Source: Paraglaciecola polaris LMG 21857 (GTDB lineage: Bacteria; Pseudomonadota; Gammaproteobacteria; Enterobacterales; Alteromonadaceae). Taken from it: a stretch of DNA of 51,377 nt. Each line of letters begins with the position of its first letter. The stretch's first letter is position 1. The notes beneath the pieces are model-generated. The model made no database searches and was not told the origin of the DNA. It worked only from the letters and a program-made list of their open reading frames with translations. Position numbers and translations under genes: made by a program. Shown one piece after another: positions 19,550 to 28,440 of this stretch. The stretch covers positions 1 through 51,377 of the forward strand of contig NZ_BAER01000097.1 in NCBI RefSeq assembly GCF_000315055.1, given 5' to 3'.

Positions 19550-19728
19550 TATTATTCCAATTTGGTCTGCGATAAAAGAAGTCTACTATACAAAGCGAAT
19601 GCCGCGGGAGTAAATGGAAAAATTGCTAATAAGCGAGCAGACTTGTTTAGCTAGATTACGGGTCAATAAATCAAAGTAGTAATAAGCAAAATAATGGCGT
19701 TTTCGTTTAGCCAAACAATTTTAGGCAT

Positions 19729-19752
19729 AAAAAAAGCCGGAAGACCGGCTTT
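19729..19752 (-). terminator. Rho-independent terminator of the PEP-CTERM gene
   Basis: AAAGCCGG (19733-19740) pairs with CCGGCTTT (19745-19752) around a 4-base loop. The A-run 19729-19735 becomes a U-run on the minus strand. It lies 22 bp after the PEP-CTERM stop codon and isolates that gene from the exopolysaccharide operon. Confidence 0.85.
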
Positions 19753-19773
19753 CTCATTAAAGGTCGTTAAACC

Positions 19774-20610
19774 TTATTTTTTAAATCTTCTGCCAAGACC
19801 TAAGCCTAGAAGACCAAGACCTAAGAACGCTAAGCTAGCAGGAGCAGGTACTGGACGCTGAGTTAGACCAACAACAATATTATCGAACTCACCGGCGATA
19901 CCTGAAGATACTACACGTAATCTGTCGAACGACTCAGCAAACGTGAAATCAATGTTAACGTAAGTATTCGAAGCTGGGTCAACTTGGTTACCTGAGTCAC
20001 CATTTTGTAACGCTAATAATTCTGGGCCAGTAATCGAAGATACAAGAACGTCGTTAGCGTAGAACTCAAACGAGTTGTAAGTATCAACTGAACCCCAGTA
20101 GAAACCTAAATAGTCAATACGTGAGCCTGCAAGAGCTGGATCAATGTCACCGAGATTAGCTAGAAAATTGGTATAATCTATATCTACGAAACTATCAACG
20201 CCTTCATTTGCTGGGGTAGTGTATGCATAACAAGTCGTATCGCCAGCAGGAGCTGCTGCTTCATTAGGCACCGAACCTCTACGAACATTAACCACGCCTG
20301 CACTACTAGGAGAAACCATTAATGGTGAATTGATCTGACAACCTGCAGATGCATTCTCAACGTTATAATCCGTGTTTCCGCTTGCGCCAGCAGGGAAAGA
20401 AGTTGCCGCATCGAAGGTTTCAACAAAGAATCCAAGAGATGGGTCAGAGATAACATTGCTTGCATCTATACGCTGGCTGGTTAAACCTGAATTATCAGTA
20501 GCCGCTTGGCCACCAAAAGTAATGTTTGCTGCACTTGCTTGATTTACTGCACCGAACGCTAATAAAGCGGCTAATGTGACTGATTTTGAATATTTAACTA
20601 CATTTGACAC
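19774..20610 (-). CDS. PEP-CTERM sorting-domain protein
   Basis: A 278-residue exported protein. A signal peptide ends near residue 27 (QASA). The C-terminus has the full PEP-CTERM sorting signal: VPAPAS, then a Leu/Gly-rich membrane segment, then RRFKK. Exosortase A should cut at the VPAPAS motif and release or attach the protein at the surface. The middle is low in Lys and rich in Ser, Asn, Asp and Ala, with no recognised catalytic domain, as in many of these proteins, which are linked to floc or biofilm matrix. Start is GTG at 20610, chosen because AAGGA lies 7 bases upstream. It is a single-gene unit with its own sigma-54 promoter and terminator. Confidence 0.9.
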   Translation of the reverse strand: MSNVVKYSKSVTLAALLAFGAVNQASAANITFGGQAATDNSGLTSQRIDASNVISDPSLGFFVETFDAATSFPAGASGNTDYNVENASAGCQINSPLMVSPSSAGVVNVRRGSVPNEAAAPAGDTTCYAYTTPANEGVDSFVDIDYTNFLANLGDIDPALAGSRIDYLGFYWGSVDTYNSFEFYANDVLVSSITGPELLALQNGDSGNQVDPASNTYVNIDFTFAESFDRLRVVSSGIAGEFDNIVVGLTQRPVPAPASLAFLGLGLLGLGLGRRFKK

Positions 20611-20654
20611 GATATATTCCTTATTTAGACCAAAGATACTGCTGACTAAGATAA

Positions 20655-20670
20655 AGCATTACTTGTGCCA
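20655..20670 (-). promoter_or_regulatory. Sigma-54 (RpoN) promoter of the PEP-CTERM gene
   Basis: Read on the minus strand the site is TGGCACAAGTAATGCT. It has GG and GC at the -24/-12 spacing and matches the TGGCACG-N4-TTGCA consensus at nearly all key bases. Transcription would start near 20643, leaving about 33 bases before the GTG start. Exosortase-A loci normally encode a PrsK/PrsR pair, and PrsR is an NtrC-type sigma-54 activator, which fits. Confidence 0.85.
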
Positions 20671-20733
20671 ACGTTGAAAAGCCGTTTAATAACAATTGGA
20701 TAGGTGTTTTTTTATGTTTAGATATTGAATAGC

Positions 20734-20750
20734 TGTAAAATTTCCTGACA
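20734..20750. promoter_or_regulatory. Upstream activator-like site, copy 1
   Basis: TGTAAAATTTCCTGACA has the partial dyad TGTAA-N7-TGACA. It lies about 65-80 bp upstream of the -24 element, where sigma-54 activators usually bind. It matches copy 2 (20911-20927) at 15 of 17 bases. PrsR binding is an inference. Confidence 0.55.
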
Positions 20751-20910
20751 AGAAGAGTGGTTTTTATTACAGATTATCAGACTAGTTTTCTTATATGGGG
20801 GTCTCTGCTTTTTATCTAAAATCAATGACAGGTAAATAAGGTATCCCATAGTTATAAGGTTAAAAAATTTATTCAAGACTATTGGCAAGCGGCTTATGGA
20901 AACTTAGAAG

Positions 20911-20927
20911 TGTAAAATTTTTTGACA
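20911..20927. promoter_or_regulatory. Upstream activator-like site, copy 2
   Basis: TGTAAAATTTTTTGACA is a near-identical repeat of the site at 20734-20750, in the same orientation and 177 bp away. It could be a second enhancer site for the sigma-54 promoter. A weaker, one-base-shorter relative is seen near 20815-20830. Confidence 0.5.
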
Positions 20928-20930
20928 GGT

Positions 20931-20957
20931 TACGCGGCCAAGATAATTGACCGCGTA
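20931..20957 (-). terminator. Hairpin after the acyltransferase gene
   Basis: TACGCGG (20931-20937) pairs with CCGCGTA (20951-20957); flanking GG/CC extend the stem with one bulge. It lies 8 bp beyond the stop of the acyltransferase gene on the minus strand. No good U-run follows directly, so termination is likely but not certain. Confidence 0.45.
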
Positions 20958-20964
20958 CCCCAGG

Positions 20965-21774
20965 CTAATTGAATTGGGTATTAACCTTCTTCTCAATATT
21001 TTTGAGCATGCGCTTAAAGCCGGGGGTAAGGCCGCTCATAAGCAAATGGCGACTAATATAATAAGGTGCGCGTTTACCATGATACTCCACTACCGGCCCG
21101 ACTTGTTGAAATGGAATGCCAACGAAGCGTAAACTTCGCGCCAAACGAGGCTCCATCATGACAAAACAATGTTTTATGTCATGTTTTCGAGAGGTCGAAG
21201 CTGCACATAAATAGAGCCCTACGGCTATAAAGGGAAAGCAGCGTAATTCCCGTTCTGAATAAATATGTTCATTGATTGCACCCGTCGCTGAACCTTTAAA
21301 TTTATCCGTCGCCCGTTTACGAAACTGAGCGGGTACCGCTAAGCGTGATATTTCGCATATTTCGCTGCGTGGAAAATCACTAGGGTGAACTGCGTCGTCT
21401 GCGATTGAACTTATGCAGTACTTTTCGATTGGTAATAATTGCTCGTCGCTGCCAGAGCGAACTATTCGTACTGTTCCGGCGTATTCACCAGTGGGAATAT
21501 GTTTTATTAAACAGTGAGTGGAGTGACTATCGAATTGGTCTGTCTCCATTTCATCTGTGCGAAGATCTTCGAATTTTAATTCTTCACAATATACCTTGTG
21601 CCTTATTTTATAAGACTCATTTCGTAGTTCATCGGTTAAGGCGACAACCGGGCTAAGGTATTCCGCAAAATGTTTAGATATCTGGTTAGCCTGCTGACTG
21701 ACCATTAAGTTCATTAGCTTTTTTACCACAGGCCCAATAAAAGGGAGCTCAGCATATTTTCGAAGTTGCTTCAT
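20965..21774 (-). CDS. PEP-CTERM/exosortase-associated acyltransferase (FeeM-like)
   Basis: A 269-residue protein of the GNAT-like group annotated as exosortase/PEP-CTERM-associated acyltransferase, related to N-acyl amino acid synthases and autoinducer synthases. Markers are the YKIRHKVYCEELKFED segment near residue 55 (the acyl-homoserine-lactone-synthase-like 'R-x-x-V-Y-C' region) and CEISRLAVPAQFRKR near residue 141. The family probably makes an acylated small molecule from acyl-ACP; the product is unknown. It is 31 bp from the patatin-like gene on the same strand, suggesting a lipid-linked role for the pair. Confidence 0.8.
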   Translation of the reverse strand: MKQLRKYAELPFIGPVVKKLMNLMVSQQANQISKHFAEYLSPVVALTDELRNESYKIRHKVYCEELKFEDLRTDEMETDQFDSHSTHCLIKHIPTGEYAGTVRIVRSGSDEQLLPIEKYCISSIADDAVHPSDFPRSEICEISRLAVPAQFRKRATDKFKGSATGAINEHIYSERELRCFPFIAVGLYLCAASTSRKHDIKHCFVMMEPRLARSLRFVGIPFQQVGPVVEYHGKRAPYYISRHLLMSGLTPGFKRMLKNIEKKVNTQFN

Positions 21775-21805
21775 AGGCTTATGTCTTTAAAACGGTTTTC
21801 CACAT

Positions 21806-22645
21806 CTACATCCTTAGTTGTGTATCGGTATAAAGCCGCATTCTTTTAGGCACAAACTCAAAAGCGGTGTTAAACCCAATGTTGTACAACTCTTCTTTTT
21901 GCAAAGCCGTAATGTTGAAATCAACCGGTGATAATTTACCCGTATTGATTATGATCGTATTACGCCAATATTCTGCGTGTACGTACTCTCGCGACATTGC
22001 CGTCATAAAGGTCCTAATAAGCATCATCACATATTGGCGTAATGGCAGCCAACTTTTTTTAAAGTTTGGATCGGTTACGTGATCGCTTTTCAGTTTAAAA
22101 CACATGACAGGAGAGCCATCGCCCGCCCAGTCTTGATATAAGGCATCTTCTGAAAGAATAGCACCGTCTACCAACACATGCTCTTTGTAGGATTGAAAGC
22201 TAAAAAATAACGGGATGGACATAGAAAATCTAACCGCTTTTGATATTTTTAAATCAGGGCTGGTTTTACGACTAAAAACCACAGGACCGCCGCCATTTAC
22301 ATCCGTTGCAAGTATGTGTAAATCTTTTTCAATGTCCGCAAACGTTAAACCTTGAAGTTGTTTGTCCATCCATGCTTCAAATTGGTCTCCGGAACTTAAA
22401 CCACCTTGGCGTAATAATCTAAAAAGTGAAAAACCTTTAAATTTTTTAAAATCGGTATCCATTGCTAAGCGTTTAATTTTTGGGAGGGGAACACCACAGC
22501 AAAATAGGGCGGCGACAATGGAGCCTCCTGATACGCCAACCATGTGCTGAAATTGAATGTCAAGTTTTTGTAAGGCATCAAACACACCTATATGAACAGT
22601 TAAGCGGGTTCCACCGCCAGAAAAAATGGGCACAATTGATTTCAT
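21806..22645 (-). CDS. Patatin-like phospholipase
   Basis: A 279-residue patatin-family lipid acyl hydrolase. It has the glycine-rich oxyanion segment SGGGTR (residues 9-14), the nucleophile elbow GVSGG with Ser39, and the partner Asp in VDGA (Asp160), forming the Ser-Asp dyad. Start 22645 is chosen because AAGGA lies 7 bases upstream; a longer frame reaching 22717 exists but has no such site. No export signal is seen, so it probably acts on membrane lipids from inside. Its partner acyltransferase gene follows at once. Confidence 0.82.
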   Translation of the reverse strand: MKSIVPIFSGGGTRLTVHIGVFDALQKLDIQFQHMVGVSGGSIVAALFCCGVPLPKIKRLAMDTDFKKFKGFSLFRLLRQGGLSSGDQFEAWMDKQLQGLTFADIEKDLHILATDVNGGGPVVFSRKTSPDLKISKAVRFSMSIPLFFSFQSYKEHVLVDGAILSEDALYQDWAGDGSPVMCFKLKSDHVTDPNFKKSWLPLRQYVMMLIRTFMTAMSREYVHAEYWRNTIIINTGKLSPVDFNITALQKEELYNIGFNTAFEFVPKRMRLYTDTQLRM

Positions 22646-22738
22646 ATATAGTTCCTTGCTCATCCTTTGCCGAACTTTTGTTAAGTTGGTATTTAACACG
22701 AAAAGTCGCGTTTGCACTAACTTATGTTATGTGTTTTA

Positions 22739-23494
22739 TCACTTTACATACCGTTGGTATATTAGACCTAAGTACTCATGAATGGCTCGCTCACTGCGAT
22801 AAAGGCTTAGAGCATTGGGAATACCCAAAACAAAGGAAACGTTTTTCCTGCTTAGATGCTCCACAGGGATAGGAAGTACCGAAAGATGGTGTAGATTAAA
22901 ATACTCTACTGCGCGAGGTAAATGACTTGCCGATGAGACTAAAGCAATATACTTACCGACTAAGTGTGGAGCTAAAGCCGCAACTTCCGATTCAGTGTCA
23001 TGACCCTGTGGGAATATATGTATATCAGTAGGGTTTACGCCAAGTGTTATCAGAAATTCTTTATTGTATTGAGCCTGCGACTTTGCATCTAATTCATTCA
23101 ATATGCCAGCGGCCAAATATATAGGCAGTGGCTTTTCTTTATACATTAATGCTGCATGTAAATTGCGTTGCAGAGTGCATTGTGGCCATTTACTTACAAA
23201 AGGAAGGCCATCATCGTCGAAGTGATTGCAGGCTAAAACAACGATACCATCTGTTTTTTTCCATAACGCAGAGGACAACTTAATGGTCGGATATTGATCC
23301 TCAAGCGGCTTGATGAGCATTACGCTAGGGTAAATTAAACTGCAAAACCACAACCACAATAATGGTACGTACGCGAGGTATTTATATATATTTCGCCCCC
23401 ATAATGAGGTGCGAGATAGCATCAAAAGTATTGCAAACAACAAAGGGGCATGAACCAATGGTGAGCTTAAGCTATTTGCTAATGCTTGAAGCAT
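22739..23494 (-). CDS. YdcF/ElyC-like membrane protein (DUF218)
   Basis: A 251-residue protein with two N-terminal membrane segments (about residues 15-27 and 40-60) and a C-terminal DUF218 domain: DGIVVLACN near residue 83, PQGHDTESEVAAL near residue 162 and VSSASHLPRAVEYF near residue 186. It resembles ElyC, which affects envelope polysaccharide carrier use, and YdcF. A role in undecaprenyl-linked envelope polymers would fit the neighbourhood but is inferred. It is the first gene of the minus-strand run that goes on to the patatin and acyltransferase genes. Confidence 0.75.
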   Translation of the reverse strand: MLQALANSLSSPLVHAPLLFAILLMLSRTSLWGRNIYKYLAYVPLLWLWFCSLIYPSVMLIKPLEDQYPTIKLSSALWKKTDGIVVLACNHFDDDGLPFVSKWPQCTLQRNLHAALMYKEKPLPIYLAAGILNELDAKSQAQYNKEFLITLGVNPTDIHIFPQGHDTESEVAALAPHLVGKYIALVSSASHLPRAVEYFNLHHLSVLPIPVEHLSRKNVSFVLGIPNALSLYRSERAIHEYLGLIYQRYVK

Positions 23495-23897
23495 TTATAT
23501 TTCCCTAAATCTAATGAAATTTCTATCGCGAACCACAAAGTTAGGCACCTTGTATACTTATTGTGTTATCAGTTAATAATCCAGATCGCACTATATAAGT
23601 GCTCGCATATTGTCTTACGTATATCTCTCATCAGTTACATAGGAAGTGACTCTCTCACTACCTATTTGGAGCATTTCCTAAGGTGAAAATAAAATTCGGA
23701 AATTAACCGATATATGCCTGTCAATATCGCGTATAGCCCATAAGTGTTTGCTCGAGCCGCGGGCCGGTGGCTAATATTTTCATTTCATTAATACTCACCT
23801 TTTGTGTATAACCTTAAGATATTAATAGTATTACACTCATATTGTGACAGAGTTTAATCTGCTCACGCCAGCCCTATGGATCAATAAGTAACCCATT
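23495..23897. other. Divergent intergenic region, nothing recognised
   Basis: About 400 bp between the YdcF-like gene and the protease gene, transcribed away from each other. It should contain both promoters, but I see no strong consensus boxes, hairpins, RNA gene or credible small gene in it. Confidence 0.5.
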
Positions 23898-24680
23898 ATG
23901 ATATCGAAAGATTATATATATAAAATCATTTGTGTTGTTTTTTCTTGTTTAGTTTTTTCAGTGACAGCGAATGCCACGGGGAAAACTAAATTAGTCAAAA
24001 AAATGAAACCTTCCGTTGTGGGCGTCGGTTTGTATGATGCTATGTCATTTAGTACTCATCAACTTCGCGGCAGCGGTTTTGTGTTTGGTGACGGGACGCT
24101 GATTGCGACTAATTATCATGTGGTTTCCGAGCCACTTGACCCGCAAATAGTCCAGTATCATATTGTATTTTCTGGCACAGGTCGCCAGCCTAAAATCCAT
24201 AAGGCCGAGATTGTAGCTAGAGATCCGGTGCATGATCTCGCCATACTGAAAATCCACGATAAGCTGCCGCCTTTGACATTAGGTTCTGATAATTATGCAG
24301 ATGATGGTCAAGATATTCTAATGACGGGATTTCCAATCGGCTCCATTTTAGGCTTATATCCTGCAACCCACAAAGGAATGATAGCGGCATTGACACCTGA
24401 CGTAATACCCAGTGTTAACTCTAGTCAACTGACCATGACGATGCGCAATCGCTTAGAAAATCCATTTATGATCTATCAATTAGATATGACGGCCTATCCT
24501 GGCAATAGTGGCAGTGCAATCTACGATGCAGATACGGGAATGGTTATTGGTATACTTAACAAGGTATTCATAAAAGAAACGAAAGAAGCGGTGTTAGAGA
24601 AACCAAGTGGTATCAGTTACGCTATACCGGTTCGCTATTTACGCGCACTGGCAAAAAATAAAAATCTAACGGTAAATTAG
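23898..24680 (+). CDS. Secreted trypsin-like serine protease
   Basis: A 260-residue protease with a signal peptide ending near residue 26 (TANA). The catalytic triad is visible: His74 in TNYHVV, Asp113 in VHDLAILK, and Ser204 in PGNSGSA. The order and motifs match the DegP/HtrA-like S1 protease core, but no PDZ domain follows, so this is a short stand-alone periplasmic or secreted enzyme. It stands alone between the PEP-CTERM region and glcB. Target unknown. Confidence 0.82.
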   Translation: MISKDYIYKIICVVFSCLVFSVTANATGKTKLVKKMKPSVVGVGLYDAMSFSTHQLRGSGFVFGDGTLIATNYHVVSEPLDPQIVQYHIVFSGTGRQPKIHKAEIVARDPVHDLAILKIHDKLPPLTLGSDNYADDGQDILMTGFPIGSILGLYPATHKGMIAALTPDVIPSVNSSQLTMTMRNRLENPFMIYQLDMTAYPGNSGSAIYDADTGMVIGILNKVFIKETKEAVLEKPSGISYAIPVRYLRALAKNKNLTVN

Positions 24681-24908
24681 CGTTATTCATAGTAGTGCGT
24701 AATTTGAACGTCATATTGTTTTTTTATGTGGGCGACTAGCTTGTTACTTACGCAACAGGGTGACTGAATTAGGTAAGTGCTAATAAGTATGCAGGTTTAA
24801 TATAGTAACGACCCTTTACTTTCATTTATATACAACAAAATGCAAGACGCAATTGCATTGGGTCAATTTGATGTACATCAGATTGTTAGAATCCAGCACG
24901 GAGATAAA

Positions 24909-24945
24909 CTTAGTCGCGGGTCTACCGACACGCGACTAAGTTTTT
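24909..24945 (+). terminator. Terminator between converging protease and glcB genes
   Basis: CTTAGTCGCG (24909-24918) pairs perfectly with CGCGACTAAG (24931-24940) around a 12-base loop and is followed by TTTTT. It lies 230 bp after the protease gene and 19 bp after glcB on the opposite strand, so it may work in both directions; the U-run favours the plus strand. Confidence 0.75.
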
Positions 24946-24963
24946 AACGAGATTATTCATTGG

Positions 24964-27132
24964 CTATTGAATGTTTTGCTTCATTTCTCTTCGTTTAGCG
25001 TGTAATACAGGCTCTGTATAACCGTTGGGTTGTGCGGTGCCTTTTAATATCAGCTCCTGTGCGGCTTGAAATGCAATAGACTCGAGAGGGTTTGGCATCA
25101 TGTTAATGTATTCACCATCGGCGCCATTTTGCTCGTCTACTAATTTCGCCATGCGCAGCATGGAATCATTGATTTGACTCTCGTCAATTAGGCCATGTAA
25201 AAGCCAGTTTGCAATATGTTGACTTGAAATCCGCAATGTTGCTCTGTCTTCCATTAATCCTACATTATTGATATCAGGTACTTTAGAGCAGCCTATGCCC
25301 TGATGTACCCAGCGAACCACGTAACCTAATATTCCCTGTACATTATTATCAAGTTCACGCTGTATGTCGTGTTCACTTAGGCTTGAAGGGTCCGCTAAAA
25401 GCGGAACGGTCAAAATGTCGTCTAGGCCATCAAACTCAGCGGAAGCGATGGTGCTGCGTAAGTTAAATACGTCTATTTGATGATAATGCAGTGCATGTAA
25501 GGTTGCTGCTGTCGGAGAGGGGACCCAAGCGGTATTCGCTCCAGATTGAGGGTGCGTAGTTTTGCTTTGCATCATATCAGCCATGTGGTCAGGGATAGGC
25601 CACATGCCTTTTCCGATCTGTGCTTTCCCCGACATGCCTGCATCAACCCCTATTTTTACGTTAGCCAACTCGTACGCGGTTAACCACGGCTGTTGTTTAA
25701 TTTGTGCCTTTAAGGCGAATGGGCCCAAATGCATAGAGGTATGAATTTCATCTCCGGTGCGGTCTAGGAAACCGGTATTGATAAACACCGCGCGTTCTTT
25801 TGCCGCATAGATACAGGCTTTTAAGTTTACACTGGTACGACGCTCTTCATCCATGATGCCCATTTTTAATGTATTGTCAGGTAGTGACAATGCACGTTCA
25901 ACACAACTAAATAGGGTGTTGGCAAAAGCAACTTCTTCAGAACCGTGCATTTTAGGTTTAACAATATAAATACTGCCAGCTTGGCTATTTCGATAAACGC
26001 CGTTATCCAATAAATCATGTTTGGCGATCAAGCTGGTGATCATCGCATCCATAATGCCTTCATATATGGGCTTTGCGTCAAACAGTATTGCGTCGTTAGT
26101 CATTAAATGTCCGACATTGCGTATGAACATCATGCTACGGCCACTTAATGAAATCGTATTACCATCCGTTGAAGTATAAGTTCTGTCTGGATTTAGTCGC
26201 CTGATAGATGCGCTATCGGGCTTGCCTAATGTTACCTCAAGGGTGCCCTTTATCAGTCCTAACCAATTCTGATATACCAAGGTTTTATCTTCGCCATCCA
26301 CCGCTGCAACTGAGTCTTCGCAGTCCATGATGGTAGTGAGAGCTGATTCCACTAATATGTCTTTCATGCCCGCAGGATCGTCTTTTCCGACTTGGTGTGT
26401 ACGATCGAATTGCAGTTCTATATGCAGGCCATTGTGTTGTATAAGAATGGCGTTTGGTTTGGCAATATCGCCACTAAAGCCTAAGAATCGAGCTGATTGA
26501 GTTAACGTTGTCGTACTTCGGTCATGCAAAGTAATAACAAGCTGGCCAGAGGTAATATCGTAACCACGGCTACCTTGATGACTGCCCTTGGCTAAAGGGG
26601 CGATAACGTCTAACCATTTTCTAGCGTATTCAATGACATGCTGACCACGTTTGGGGTTATAACCCTTAGTGCGTGCAGCACCGTTATCTTGTGATATGAC
26701 GTCGGTGCCGTATGCGGCATCGTATAAACTACCCCAGCGAGCGTTAGCCGCATTGAGCGCAAAACGAGCGTTATTAATAGGCACAACCAATTGTGGGCCT
26801 GCCATAGTGGCGACCTCTGGATCAACCTTGTCTGTGGTGATTTCAAAATTTGCTGGTGGGGTTTCCAAATACCCTATTTGGTTTAAAAAGGCTTTGTATT
26901 CCTCAGGAACCAACGCTGTGCGGGATTGACAATATTGATCAATTGTCTGCTGCAGCGTATCTCGCTTTACCAACAAGGTGTCATTTATGGGGGTTAGCTG
27001 GGCCACGATGTCACTAAAATTAGCCCAGAAAGTCGATGATGTTATACCGCTGCCTGGTAGCGCCTCGCTTTCGATAAAGGCATCAAGTTGTGTTGCAACC
27101 TGTAGTTGTCCCCGTTGAATATAATTCTGCAT
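24964..27132 (-). CDS. glcB: Malate synthase G
   Basis: A 722-residue malate synthase, the G isoform by length (usual size about 720). It joins glyoxylate and acetyl-CoA to make malate, the second step of the glyoxylate shunt, in the cytoplasm. Conserved blocks include ESALTTIMDCEDSVAAVDGEDK (about residues 260-281, with the acidic metal-site residues), SGRSMMFIRNVGHLMTNDAI and GIMDEERRTSVNL. It forms a pathway pair with aceA, on the same strand, with the LysR gene between them. Confidence 0.95.
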   Translation of the reverse strand: MQNYIQRGQLQVATQLDAFIESEALPGSGITSSTFWANFSDIVAQLTPINDTLLVKRDTLQQTIDQYCQSRTALVPEEYKAFLNQIGYLETPPANFEITTDKVDPEVATMAGPQLVVPINNARFALNAANARWGSLYDAAYGTDVISQDNGAARTKGYNPKRGQHVIEYARKWLDVIAPLAKGSHQGSRGYDITSGQLVITLHDRSTTTLTQSARFLGFSGDIAKPNAILIQHNGLHIELQFDRTHQVGKDDPAGMKDILVESALTTIMDCEDSVAAVDGEDKTLVYQNWLGLIKGTLEVTLGKPDSASIRRLNPDRTYTSTDGNTISLSGRSMMFIRNVGHLMTNDAILFDAKPIYEGIMDAMITSLIAKHDLLDNGVYRNSQAGSIYIVKPKMHGSEEVAFANTLFSCVERALSLPDNTLKMGIMDEERRTSVNLKACIYAAKERAVFINTGFLDRTGDEIHTSMHLGPFALKAQIKQQPWLTAYELANVKIGVDAGMSGKAQIGKGMWPIPDHMADMMQSKTTHPQSGANTAWVPSPTAATLHALHYHQIDVFNLRSTIASAEFDGLDDILTVPLLADPSSLSEHDIQRELDNNVQGILGYVVRWVHQGIGCSKVPDINNVGLMEDRATLRISSQHIANWLLHGLIDESQINDSMLRMAKLVDEQNGADGEYINMMPNPLESIAFQAAQELILKGTAQPNGYTEPVLHAKRREMKQNIQ

Positions 27133-27230
27133 GTTCTACTCCGCTAATTAGGCAATGGCATCAGTTTACGAAGGAAAGCTTATTTTGTTTAATTTATGGT
27201 TTCTATCTCAGCTATAAATTTCATGAATGT

Positions 27231-28175
27231 CTATTGGGCGGATAATGTATCGCCTACTTCGGTGATCAATCTGCGTAACCAAATATGACCTGCATCATGA
27301 TGTAATAACGCGCTCCAAGCCATTTTTAAACCAATAGGTGGTATATCAAAAGGAGGGTCGAGGATCACAATATTTGGGTCATTCTCGTAAAGTGCCGCAG
27401 CTTTACTTGGTAGGGTGGCCACTAAATTCTGCACCTTGGCCAGTTGTAGAGCCACGTGATAATGACGAGTAAACACACGTATATCACGCTTTTGGCCAAT
27501 TTTTGTTAATTCAGCATCCACCCAACCTAATTTTTGTACTTCATTGGGATCGATACCGACACCTACGCCAAACCCCGTTTTACTCACCCATATGTGTTTG
27601 CTATCAATGTAGTTTTGCAGTGTGAAATCATTGACTATTGGGTTACTACTGCTGACAACACAGGCAAATCTATCGTACCAAACAACCTTTTGATGAAAGG
27701 AAAGTGGCAGCTCTTCAAACCGGTTAATCGCCATATCAACTTTACCCTGCTCAACATCATGAAAAGTCACGTCACTTGGTGTAATCATATCAAGGGTGAT
27801 ATTGGGGGCGACTTTGGCGAGTTGTCTTATTACTTCTAGTAATAAGGTTGACTCGGCATAATCGCTGGCCATTATTCTAAATGTGCGTTTACTGGTTTCT
27901 GGCACGAAATCAGTCTCCGGCTGTATCGATGCTTCTAGCTTGGACAGTACATCTCGAATAACTGGTTGTAGTTCTAAAGCGCGCTTAGTCGGCGTCATAC
28001 CATCACTGGTGCGCACAAGTAGAGGATCCTTAAATAAATCCCGTAGTCGCTTTAAGCCATTACTCATTGCTGGTTGAGTGATGCTAAGTTGATTTGCAGC
28101 TCGAGTGACGCTGCCTTCTCTTAGCAGTACGTCAAGATAAACCAGCAAATTGAGATCAACTTTAGAAATATTCAT
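27231..28175 (-). CDS. LysR-family transcriptional regulator
   Basis: A 314-residue LysR regulator. The winged helix-turn-helix is at the N-terminus (GSVTRAANQLSITQPAMSNG, about residues 18-37), followed by a linker helix and a periplasmic-binding-like effector domain from about residue 90. It lies between aceA and glcB on the same strand, 98 bp before glcB, so it may control the glyoxylate shunt in response to acetate or fatty-acid supply; that link is inferred from position only. Confidence 0.88.
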   Translation of the reverse strand: MNISKVDLNLLVYLDVLLREGSVTRAANQLSITQPAMSNGLKRLRDLFKDPLLVRTSDGMTPTKRALELQPVIRDVLSKLEASIQPETDFVPETSKRTFRIMASDYAESTLLLEVIRQLAKVAPNITLDMITPSDVTFHDVEQGKVDMAINRFEELPLSFHQKVVWYDRFACVVSSSNPIVNDFTLQNYIDSKHIWVSKTGFGVGVGIDPNEVQKLGWVDAELTKIGQKRDIRVFTRHYHVALQLAKVQNLVATLPSKAAALYENDPNIVILDPPFDIPPIGLKMAWSALLHHDAGHIWLRRLITEVGDTLSAQ

Positions 28176-28393
28176 AGTATAAATGCACTTTTAAATTTGT
28201 ATTGAATAACTAGATTGTACTCAGATGAAATAAAGATGCTATAGGCAAAGGTGAAAATTTTAAGTCTATGTATTTATACGATAAGTTTACTGCTGGTTGT
28301 GGCTTCATGGCAAGCTGGCGGGCGTTTTTTAAAATATATAAGAAATGTTGATTAAGAAAGTATTTCGTAAGTGAATATCAATTTACAGGCAAA

Positions 28394-28419
28394 AAAATAG
28401 CAGGTCACCCTGCTATTTT
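28394..28419 (-). terminator. Terminator of aceA
   Basis: AAAATAGCAGG (28394-28404) pairs perfectly with CCTGCTATTTT (28409-28419) around a 4-base loop. The run of As from 28391 gives Us on the minus strand. It lies 22 bp past the aceA stop and separates aceA from the LysR gene. Confidence 0.88.
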
Positions 28420-28440
28420 AGTCTGCTGTATTATTAGACG

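Noticed and set aside
23486-23686. Small plus-strand open frame (66 codons) in the divergent gap
   Set aside because: It begins inside the opposite gene, has no good ribosome site and looks like random intergenic translation.
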